DNA of 42,500 bases from Bradyrhizobium huanghuaihaiense. GTDB taxonomy: Bacteria; Pseudomonadota; Alphaproteobacteria; Rhizobiales; Xanthobacteraceae. Position numbers and translations under genes: made by a program. The first letter of the stretch is position 1. The number at the start of each line of letters is the position of its first letter. Under the pieces are notes generated by a model. The model was not told the DNA's origin. It saw only the letters and a list, made by a program, of their open reading frames with translations, and did not search any database. The stretch is from NCBI RefSeq assembly GCF_007830635.1, contig NZ_VLLA01000027.1, positions 1 to 42,500 on the forward strand, given 5' to 3'. Shown here one piece after another: positions 36,778 through 42,500 of this stretch.

Positions 36778-37407
36778 TCACCCCTTCGGCGGGGCCAGCG
36801 GCTGCACGATCTCCTGGAATGGGGCCAGCGCCTCGCAGCGCTCGGCATGCGCGCCGAGTGCCGGATAGCGTGCGGCATCGAACAGCTGCGGATGCGCTTC
36901 GCGGGTGAAGCGGACGACACAGGCGACTGCGATGTCGGCGTGACCGATGCGCTCGCCAAGCCAGTACGGCGTCGTCACCCTGACGCACTCGGCTTCGAGC
37001 ACGCCGAGCACGTCCGCGATCTGCGCCTGGCAGCGCTCGACCCACAGCGCGAGCTGCTCCTTCCGCAGCACGCGCTCGTAGAGCAGGCTGACCGCCTTGT
37101 CGCCGAGGCCGGAGGCGAGCGCGCAGATGCGCAGGTGCTTGCGCCGGCCGGCGCCGCTGCGCGGCAGCATCGCCTTCCCCTCGCCGACGAGCTCGTCGAG
37201 ATAATCGAGGATGATCGTGCTCTCGATCAGCGCCTCGCCGTCGTCGAGCACCAGGGTCGGCACGCGGCGCAGCGGATTGTACGGCGCGATCTTCTCGGCA
37301 TCGCCGAAGGTCGACCACGGCTTGTGCTCGAAGGCGAGCCCATAGAGCCGCAGCGCAATCGCGACACGGCGGACGAAGGGGGAATCGTATTGGCCGATCA
37401 GGAACAT
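36778..37407 (-). CDS. Glutathione S-transferase family protein
   Basis: 209 residues. N-terminal thioredoxin-like domain: IGQYDSPFVRRVAIALRLYG, the cis-proline in RRVPTLVLDDG and the glutathione-binding ALIESTIILDYLDE. The C-terminal helical domain contains GERIGHADIAVACVVRF with the family N-cap aspartate. Serine in YDSPFVRR is the probable catalytic residue. Cytoplasmic; substrate unknown. Single gene. Confidence 0.9.
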   Translation of the reverse strand: MFLIGQYDSPFVRRVAIALRLYGLAFEHKPWSTFGDAEKIAPYNPLRRVPTLVLDDGEALIESTIILDYLDELVGEGKAMLPRSGAGRRKHLRICALASGLGDKAVSLLYERVLRKEQLALWVERCQAQIADVLGVLEAECVRVTTPYWLGERIGHADIAVACVVRFTREAHPQLFDAARYPALGAHAERCEALAPFQEIVQPLAPPKG

Positions 37408-37561
37408 GGTTCGCGCTCTTCTCGTTCAATGGACAAGGCGGGGCCGATCAGTATCCGCGGGAAGAACGGCGCGGCGCAAGGAAGATATTGGACATGGAGC
37501 ATTGAGCCGGATGCAACGGCGCGCTCGACAGCATCGCGCGCACAAGACACGCGCGGCGAGC

Positions 37562-37864
37562 TCAAAGACCGTCCCGGATCTCGCGTTTGATGGCGGCGAT
37601 CGCGGTTTCGTTGCGCTTGTACATCGTCCACTGCTTGATGCGCTTGGCGCGCACCAGCTTTGCCGCCGTCAGCACCCGCATGTGCTCGCTCAAGGTCGGT
37701 GCGCTGACGCCGAGCTTTTCGGCGATCAGCAGTCCGCAGACGCCGTCCTCGACCAGGTCGCCATCGGCCTGCTCGCGGAAATGCTTTCGCGGATCCCGCA
37801 GCCAATCCAGGATCTGCAGGCGGCGTTCGTTGGAGAGCGCCCGCAAGGCGACGGCAAATTTCAT
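37562..37864 (-). CDS. ArsR-family transcriptional regulator
   Basis: 100 residues, one winged-helix domain: ALSNERRLQILDWLRDP, recognition helix region SAPTLSEHMRVLTAAKLVRA and wing KRIKQWTMYKRNE. The Cys in GVCGLL just before the recognition helix is a possible sensing residue, but there is no classical CVC metal site. The start codon lies against an inverted repeat (37865-37880), so autoregulation is likely. Divergent from the threonine-dehydratase-like gene. Confidence 0.88.
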   Translation of the reverse strand: MKFAVALRALSNERRLQILDWLRDPRKHFREQADGDLVEDGVCGLLIAEKLGVSAPTLSEHMRVLTAAKLVRAKRIKQWTMYKRNETAIAAIKREIRDGL

Positions 37865-37880
37865 TTAGCCATTTTGCTAA
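37865..37880. promoter_or_regulatory. Candidate ArsR operator TTAGC-N6-GCTAA
   Basis: TTAGC (37865-37869) and GCTAA (37876-37880) form an inverted repeat directly before the regulator start and within the 63-bp divergent promoter region. Two CTAATT-like direct repeats follow (37877 and 37885). The site fits a small autoregulatory ArsR operator. Confidence 0.5.
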
Positions 37881-37927
37881 TTACCTAATTGATGTCAACT
37901 CTCCCTTGCGCTATTCTGGATGCCATC

Positions 37928-38875
37928 ATGACAGCGACAACGGACATCAATCGGGAGCAGATCGCGGCGACCGAGGTGGTCATTCGTCCGCATATCAGGC
38001 GCACGCCGCTCATTCAGGCCGACCTCGCCGATTTCGGCCTGCCGGCGGCACGCGTCATGTTCAAGCTCGAGATGCTGCAGCATTCCGGATCGTTCAAGGC
38101 GCGGGGCGCTTTCGCCAATCTGCTGCTGCGGCAGGTGCCGGAGGCCGGCGTCGTCGCGGCATCCGGCGGCAATCACGGTGCGGCGGTCGCCTACGCGGCG
38201 CAGCAGCTCGGCGTTCCCGCCACGATCTTCGTGCCCGACATCACCTCACCGGCCAAGGCCGAGCGCATCAGCGGCTATGGCGCGAAGCTCGTGATCGCCG
38301 GCAACCGCTACGCTGATGCGCTTGCCGCAAGCGAGGCGCATGTCGCGCAGGCCGGCGCGCTTGCGGTCCATGCCTACGACCAGGCCGAGACCCTGCTCGG
38401 GCAGGGCAGCGTCGCCCTGGAGCTGGAGCAGGACGCGCCCGACATCGACACGCTGCTGGTGGCGGTCGGCGGCGGCGGGCTGATCGGCGGCATCGCGGCA
38501 TGGTATGCCGGCCGGACGCGCATCGTGGCGGTCGAGCCGGAGCAGTCGCCGACCCTGCATGCCGCCTTCGCGGCAGGCGCTCCGGTCGATGCGCCGGCCG
38601 GCGGCATCGCCGCTGACAGCCTCGCGCCGCGACGCGTCGGCTCTTTGATGTTTCCGATCGCGCGATCTCATGTCGAGCGCGTCGTCCTCGTCAGTGACGA
38701 GGCGATCCGGCAGGCCCAGGCCGCCCTGTGGTCGCGCCTGCGTCTCGTCGCCGAGCCCGGCGGCGCAGCCGCGTTTGCCGCGCTGCTTTCCGGCCGCTAT
38801 CGTCCCGCGGCCGGCGAGCGCATCGCGGTCCTGGTCTGCGGCGCCAACACGACCGCGGTGAATTTCGACAGCTAA
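37928..38875 (+). CDS. Threonine/serine dehydratase-like PLP enzyme
   Basis: 315 residues, fold type II PLP enzyme. PLP lysine in SGSFKARGAF, substrate loop ASGGNHGAAVAYAAQ, phosphate-binding glycines VGGGGLIGGIAAWY, late motif LVCGANTTAVNF. It should deaminate L-threonine or L-serine to a 2-oxo acid; there is no regulatory C-terminal domain, so the catabolic type is more likely. ATG 37928 is preferred over 37892 because homologues begin with an ITREQI-like helix. The promoter region is shared with the ArsR gene. Confidence 0.88.
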   Translation: MTATTDINREQIAATEVVIRPHIRRTPLIQADLADFGLPAARVMFKLEMLQHSGSFKARGAFANLLLRQVPEAGVVAASGGNHGAAVAYAAQQLGVPATIFVPDITSPAKAERISGYGAKLVIAGNRYADALAASEAHVAQAGALAVHAYDQAETLLGQGSVALELEQDAPDIDTLLVAVGGGGLIGGIAAWYAGRTRIVAVEPEQSPTLHAAFAAGAPVDAPAGGIAADSLAPRRVGSLMFPIARSHVERVVLVSDEAIRQAQAALWSRLRLVAEPGGAAAFAALLSGRYRPAAGERIAVLVCGANTTAVNFDS

Positions 38876-38888
38876 TTGCGGGGGGCGC

Positions 38889-39041
38889 ATGATCAAGTCG
38901 GGCGCAGTTTTCCTGATGTTGATCCTGCTTGGATTGTCCCCTGGTCGCGCTCACGCGCAGGACCGTCCCATCGGCTTCCTGACGCCGTCGAAAAACATCG
39001 TCTGTCACCTTCCCGAACCGACTGTTCGCGCAATCCCGTGA
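38889..39041 (+). pseudogene. Remnant of a small secreted protein
   Basis: 50 codons: a clear signal peptide (MIKSGAVFLMLILLGLSPGRAHAQ) followed by IGFLTPSKNIVCHLPE, which resembles the first strand of secreted proteins with F-x-TPS-x-NI-x-C starts. The frame stops shortly after, 50 bp before a REP-like repeat, and the expected remainder is not seen in any frame. Best read as a gene truncated by deletion or repeat insertion; a genuine 26-residue secreted peptide is the alternative. Confidence 0.5.
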
Positions 39042-39090
39042 TCACAGAGCGCGCATGTCCGATTCGAAGAGCGACGCCGGCGCCATGCTC

Positions 39091-39177
39091 CGTCATTGCG
39101 AGCGCAGCGAAGCAATCCAGAATCCTTCCGCGGAGGCAGCCTGGATTGCTTCGTCGCAAGGGCTCCTCGCAATGACG
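39091..39177. repeat. REP-like palindrome (CGTCATTGCGAG family)
   Basis: The left arm CGTCATTGCGAGCGCAGCGA... ends CAATCCAG at 39120. The right arm begins CTGGATTGCTTCG at 39141 and ends CTCGCAATGACG at 39177. The arms pair with a short bulge. Common alphaproteobacterial intergenic repeat. Confidence 0.75.
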
Positions 39178-39195
39178 GTGAGGAGACAGCCGTGC

Positions 39196-39789
39196 CTACT
39201 CAATGATCGGCACATGCCGCGCCGCATCGCGCGGCGCCGTCCCGTCCAGCCGTGGATCGTCCGCCACCTCGATCTGGCGGTGGAACGGGCGGAAGCCGGA
39301 GCGTTGGTAGAATGCGACGGCGGAGGGGTGGTCGAAGGTGCAGGTGTGCACCCAGACGCGGCGGACATCGCGTGACCATGCGAGCTCCAGCGTGCGGTTC
39401 ATCAGGAAGCGGGCGGCGCCGGTTCCGATCAAGCTACCGGTGACGCCGAAATAGACCAGCTCGCAGTGGCCGGGCTGCCGGAGGTCCAGCTCCAGCAGAC
39501 CTTCGTCGCGGCCGTCCACGGCCAGGGCATAGAGTTCGATTCCCGGCGCGTGGATGATTGCGGCGAGCTCCGTGTCGCTCATGCGTGCGCGGGAGAACCA
39601 TAGCCAGTCCTCGCCGACGCGGCGGTAGATGTCGCGGTACCAGTCGGGCGCGGGGGTGTCGATCTTGCGCAGAGTCCAGCTGCCGGGCGGATCGGCGCGG
39701 CGTGCGGGTGGTGCGGTCATTTCGAGATGGGTGACGACGGCGGCGATCTTGGCGGCGGGGACGTCGGAATAGCCGTCGGGGAGGATCAT
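39196..39789 (-). CDS. GNAT-family N-acetyltransferase
   Basis: 197 residues. Acetyl-CoA-binding motif region LVYFGVTGSLIGTGAARFLM, followed by VRRVWVHTCTFDHPSAVAFY and the terminal RSGFRPFHRQIEV, the usual order of GNAT motifs A and B. The N-terminus (1-90) is specific to this subgroup. Cytoplasmic; acceptor unknown. Single gene flanked by repeats on both sides. Confidence 0.88.
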   Translation of the reverse strand: MILPDGYSDVPAAKIAAVVTHLEMTAPPARRADPPGSWTLRKIDTPAPDWYRDIYRRVGEDWLWFSRARMSDTELAAIIHAPGIELYALAVDGRDEGLLELDLRQPGHCELVYFGVTGSLIGTGAARFLMNRTLELAWSRDVRRVWVHTCTFDHPSAVAFYQRSGFRPFHRQIEVADDPRLDGTAPRDAARHVPIIE

Positions 39790-39806
39790 CTTTTTCTCAC
39801 AACCGT

Positions 39807-39892
39807 GTAGCCCGGATGGAGCAAAGCGTAATCCGGGACTCGCACCACTAGCGACGGCGGTCCCGGATTGCGCTTCGCTCCATCCGGGCTAC
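39807..39892. repeat. REP-like palindrome (GTAGCCCG family)
   Basis: The 32-base arms at 39807-39838 and 39861-39892 are reverse complements with two mismatches. It lies between glpK and the GNAT gene, both on the minus strand, and could form a transcript-end hairpin for glpK. Confidence 0.8.
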
Positions 39893-39903
39893 GAAGCTTA
39901 TCG

Positions 39904-41409
39904 CTACCCCTCCCCCTCGTCACTCGCGAGCACGCCCTTCACCGCGCGGGCCCAGCCGGCGAGCTTCCGCTGGCGCGTTGCTTCGCTCATGTTCGGCTTG
40001 AAGCGGTGCTCGAGGCGCCAGTTGTCGGCGAATTTGGTCGGCTCGGGATAGACGCCGGCATTGAGGCCGGCGAGATAGGCGGCGCCCAACGCCGTGGTTT
40101 CCTGGATCACCGGGCGGTCGACCGGCGCGTTGAGGAGATCGGCGAGGCGCTGCATGGTCCAGTCGGAGGCGGTCATGCCGCCGTCGACGCGCAGCACGAC
40201 GCTGGCGGTTTCCGAGCTCGGCCAGTCCGCGCGCATCGCGGCCCAGAGGTCAAACGTCTGGTAGCAGACGCTTTCGAGCGCGGCATGGGCCAGCTCGGCG
40301 GGACCGGTGTTGCGGGTGAGGCCGAACAACGCGCCGCGCACGCGCGGATTCCAGTAGGGCGCGCCCATGCCGACGAAGGCGGGGACGAGATAGACGCTCT
40401 GCATGGAGTCCGACTGATCGGCAAGAGGCCCGGTCTCGGCGGCGTGCTTGATGATGCCGAGGCCGTCGCGCAGCCACTGCACCGCGCTGCCGGCGACGAA
40501 GATCGAGCCTTCAAGCGCGTAGGTACGTTTTCCCTCGAGCTGATAGGCGACGGTGGTGAGCAGCTTGTTCCTGGAGACGACGGGCGTCGTGCCGGTGTTG
40601 AGCAGCGCAAAGCAGCCGGTGCCGTAGGTGGATTTCATCATGCCAGGACGGAAGCAGGCCTGGCCGATGGTCGCGGCCTGCTGGTCGCCGGCGATGCCGG
40701 AGATCGCGATGGCGCCGCCGAACAGGTCGGGCGTGCTCTCGCCGAAGCGGGCGGAGGAATCCTTCACCTCGGGCAGCATCGAGCGCGGCACGCCGATGAT
40801 CTCCAGCAGCTCGTCGTCCCACTGGCCGGTGTGGATGTTGAACAGCAGCGTGCGCGAGGCATTGGTGGCGTCGGTGGCGTGCACCTTGCCGCCGGTGAGG
40901 CGCCACAGCAGATAGCAATCGATGGTGCCGAACAGCAGCTCGCCGCGCGCGGCGCGGGCGCGGGCGCCGGGGACGTGGTCGAGGATCCAGGCGACCTTGG
41001 TGCCGGAGAAATAGGGATCGATGATCAGGCCGGTCTTCTGCGAGATCACCGGCTCGTAACCGTCGTGCTTCAGCTTGGCGCAGATGTCGGCGGTACGGCG
41101 GTCCTGCCAGACGATGGCGCGGTGCACGGCCTGCCCGGTGGCGCGGTCCCACACCACGGTGGTCTCGCGCTGGTTGGTGATGCCGATCGCGGCGATGTCC
41201 TTTGCGCTGATGCCGGCATGCTCGATCGCCTCGCGACAGACCATCACGGTCGAGGTCCAGATGTCCTCCGGCTCGTGCTCGACCCAGCCCGAGGCCGGAA
41301 AGTGCTGCGGAAACTCGGCCTGCGCCTTCGCCGCGATGGAAATGTCGCCGCGAAACACGATCGCGCGCGAGGAGGTGGTGCCCTGGTCGATGGCGAGGAC
41401 AAAAGACAT
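39904..41409 (-). CDS. glpK: Glycerol kinase
   Basis: 501 residues, full length. FGGY family: N-terminal phosphate loop LAIDQGTTSSRAIVF, glycerol-contact SGWVEHEPEDIW, GITNQRETTVVWDRATG, RTLLFNIHTGQWDDELLEI, GALFGLTRNTGPAELAHAAL and the C-terminal VDGGMTASDWTMQ. It phosphorylates glycerol to glycerol-3-phosphate with ATP. AAGG lies about ten bases before the ATG. No glpF or glpD is adjacent. Confidence 0.96.
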   Translation of the reverse strand: MSFVLAIDQGTTSSRAIVFRGDISIAAKAQAEFPQHFPASGWVEHEPEDIWTSTVMVCREAIEHAGISAKDIAAIGITNQRETTVVWDRATGQAVHRAIVWQDRRTADICAKLKHDGYEPVISQKTGLIIDPYFSGTKVAWILDHVPGARARAARGELLFGTIDCYLLWRLTGGKVHATDATNASRTLLFNIHTGQWDDELLEIIGVPRSMLPEVKDSSARFGESTPDLFGGAIAISGIAGDQQAATIGQACFRPGMMKSTYGTGCFALLNTGTTPVVSRNKLLTTVAYQLEGKRTYALEGSIFVAGSAVQWLRDGLGIIKHAAETGPLADQSDSMQSVYLVPAFVGMGAPYWNPRVRGALFGLTRNTGPAELAHAALESVCYQTFDLWAAMRADWPSSETASVVLRVDGGMTASDWTMQRLADLLNAPVDRPVIQETTALGAAYLAGLNAGVYPEPTKFADNWRLEHRFKPNMSEATRQRKLAGWARAVKGVLASDEGEG

Positions 41410-41517
41410 GGCGGCTTACCTTCGCGTTTTCTTGGCGCTTCCGTGGAGGGGGTCGTTGTGTCGGGCCAAAGGGAGCGGATTGGAGGCGGAAGGTCAAGGT
41501 TGGATGATGGTGGTGTC

Positions 41518-41681
41518 CTTACCCTCCCCTGGAGGGGGAGGGTCGCTACGCATGCAGCGAAGCGGAATGCGTTGCGGGGTGGGGTGACAGTCTCTCCACC
41601 GAGGCGGTGCCCGAGTGGAGAGATCACCCCACCCCGCTCGCGCTACGCGCGATCGACCCTCCCCCTCCAGGGGAGGGTAAG
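41518..41681. repeat. MITE-like repeat with 28-bp perfect terminal inverted repeats (copy 2)
   Basis: The ends at 41518-41545 and 41654-41681 are exact reverse complements over 28 bases (starting CTTACCCTCCCCTGGAGGGG). Inside, GGGGTGA...TCTCCAC and GTGGAGAGA-TCACCCC give a second nested palindrome. No coding capacity. The form matches a non-autonomous mobile element or large REP doublet. Confidence 0.8.
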
Positions 41682-41700
41682 AGAGACATCGCCCGGAGCA

Positions 41701-42093
41701 CTATGTCCGTCGATGCTTCAAGGGTGTGGTGTCCGCCTCGCGCGATCCGTAGAGCTCGACATAGATGCGTTCGAGAACGGCGGTCAGGTCGCTTGCGATC
41801 TCAGAGTTCCAGAAGCGGACGACACGATAACCTTCGTTCTCCGGCCATTGCTGCCTGATGAGGTCGCGTGCGGCGGTCTCATCTTTATTATGGTGTCCGC
41901 CGTCGAGTTCGATGATGAGCCGCTTGGCTGGACAGAAGAAATCAACGACGTAGGGACCGATCGGCGCCTGGCGGCGGAAGTGCGAGCCGTCCATCGGGAG
42001 CTCTTTGAGGGCCCGCCACAGTGTCCGCTCGTGGGGCGTCGTGTTCGCTCTCAACTTCTTCGCGGCGGCGCGGCGGATTGTTGTCGAGACCAT
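41701..42093 (-). CDS. DUF559 protein (very-short-patch-repair-like endonuclease fold)
   Basis: 130 residues. The conserved DUF559 core is present: ERTLWRALKELPMDGSHFRR, PIGPYVVDFFCPAKRLIIEL, DGGHH, and YRVVRFWNSEIASDL at the end. The Asp/Glu pattern VVDF...IIELDGG fits a restriction-endonuclease-like fold related to Vsr proteins. Activity is not established for this family. ATG 42093 is chosen; the frame continues upstream through repeat copy 3, which would add a repeat-encoded N-terminus. Confidence 0.85.
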   Translation of the reverse strand: MVSTTIRRAAAKKLRANTTPHERTLWRALKELPMDGSHFRRQAPIGPYVVDFFCPAKRLIIELDGGHHNKDETAARDLIRQQWPENEGYRVVRFWNSEIASDLTAVLERIYVELYGSREADTTPLKHRRT

Positions 42094-42101
42094 TTGCGTG
42101 G

Positions 42102-42162
42102 CTTCACCCCACCCCGCTCGCGCGTCGCGCGAGCGACCCTCCCCCTCCAGGGGTGGGTGAAG
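42102..42162. repeat. Short repeat copy 3 of the MITE-like family
   Basis: Begins CTTCACCC and ends GGGTGAAG. Contains CACCCCACCCCGCTCGCGCG and CGACCCTCCCCCTCCAGGGG blocks shared with copies 1 and 2, and a perfect 9-base stem CGCTCGCGC/GCGCGAGCG. It looks like the right half of the element with a new end, directly upstream of the DUF559 start. Confidence 0.7.
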
Positions 42163-42199
42163 TGAAGCGCTTTCGCGGTGCAGTTGCAAGCGCCGAGAG

Positions 42200-42500
42200 C
42201 TACACCGCTGCTGTGGTGACGCCGCCGTCGATGACGATGGTCTGGCCGGTCATGAAGCTCGAGGCATCCGAAGCAAGATAGGCTACTGCGCCTGCGATCT
42301 CGTCGGGTTCGCCGATGCGGCGCAGGGGCGTGGTGGCGGTGCGGCGCTTGAGCATGGCTTCGTCTTCCCAGAGCGCGCGGGCGAAATCGGTTTTCACGAG
42401 GCCCGGGGCGATGCAGTTGACGCGAACGCCTTTCGGGCCCCATTCGCCGGCGAGACTGCGGCATAGCGCGAAATCGGCGGCCTTGGAGATGCCGTAGGCG
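42200..42500 (-). CDS. SDR-family oxidoreductase, C-terminal part (cut by window edge)
   Basis: About 100 residues up to the stop at 42200. The catalytic Tyr-x3-Lys is at the window edge (AYGISKAADFAL). Then come RVNCIAPGLVKTDFA, PLRRIGEPDEIAGAVAYLAS and the end MTGQTIVIDGGVTTAAV, all typical of classical short-chain dehydrogenases. The Rossmann glycine motif lies outside the window. NAD(P)-dependent; substrate unknown. Confidence 0.92.
   Translation of the reverse strand, partial: AYGISKAADFALCRSLAGEWGPKGVRVNCIAPGLVKTDFARALWEDEAMLKRRTATTPLRRIGEPDEIAGAVAYLASDASSFMTGQTIVIDGGVTTAAV

Noticed and set aside
35352..42162. CRISPR array suggested by several repeats
   Set aside because: The repeats are of different families, unevenly spaced, individually palindromic and not separated by regular spacers; no cas genes.

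Overview
The window looks like chromosomal DNA of a Bradyrhizobium-type alphaproteobacterium. The DNA is GC-rich, a near-complete Tad/Flp pilus locus has cpa-style gene order, there is a membrane-anchored CycM-type cytochrome c, a YejABEF peptide importer with two binding proteins, and many intergenic palindromic repeats of the kind common in Bradyrhizobium and Rhodopseudomonas. The genus is inferred from gene content and repeat style; no rRNA or tRNA gene was seen to confirm it.

Layout. 1-327: 3' end of an IS5-type transposase, cut by the window edge. 339-12815: Tad pilus island. On the minus strand lie a TadE pseudopilin, a free-standing pilus N-domain protein and a sterol-desaturase-type hydroxylase. 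On the plus strand lie flp (major pilin), a tiny membrane ORF, cpaA (prepilin peptidase), then cpaB-C-D-E-F-tadB-tadC packed head to tail. tadD (TPR lipoprotein) converges from the minus strand. Sites resembling CtrA boxes lie upstream of tadE, cpaB and tadD. 12901-18419: a metallophosphatase with an unassigned C-terminal half, several small unknown proteins, and an overlapping M17 aminopeptidase / NlpC-P60 pair likely to act in peptide and cell-wall turnover. 18494-26232 (minus): YejA-like, YejA-like, YejB, YejE, YejF. 26444-28839: cycM divergent from kdsB (KDO activation for LPS) and pheA (phenylalanine synthesis). 28966-29982: luciferase-like flavin oxidoreductase. 30360-35147: metF-metH, which produce 5-methyl-THF and then methionine, preceded by a 377-bp AT-richer gap holding a perfect 16-bp-arm palindrome. 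35643-42500: accessory and housekeeping mix: Sel1-repeat protein, GST, ArsR regulator divergent from a threonine-dehydratase-like enzyme, a remnant secreted protein, GNAT acetyltransferase, glycerol kinase, DUF559 protein, and the C-terminal end of an SDR oxidoreductase at the right edge.

Functional reading. The largest unit is the Tad machine: CpaA cleaves Flp and TadE, CpaF powers assembly on the TadB/TadC platform, CpaE positions it, CpaC forms the outer-membrane channel with CpaD and TadD as accessory lipoproteins, and CpaB supports the channel. metF-metH form one C1/methionine operon and yejAABEF one importer operon. The rest are ordinary metabolic genes separated by repeats.

I did not find a clearly new biological system. 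The best leads are the stand-alone pilus N-domain protein and hydroxylase inside the Tad island, the CtrA-like sites, the extra domain of the metallophosphatase, the palindrome before metF, and a mobile-looking repeat family with 28-bp perfect terminal inverted repeats.
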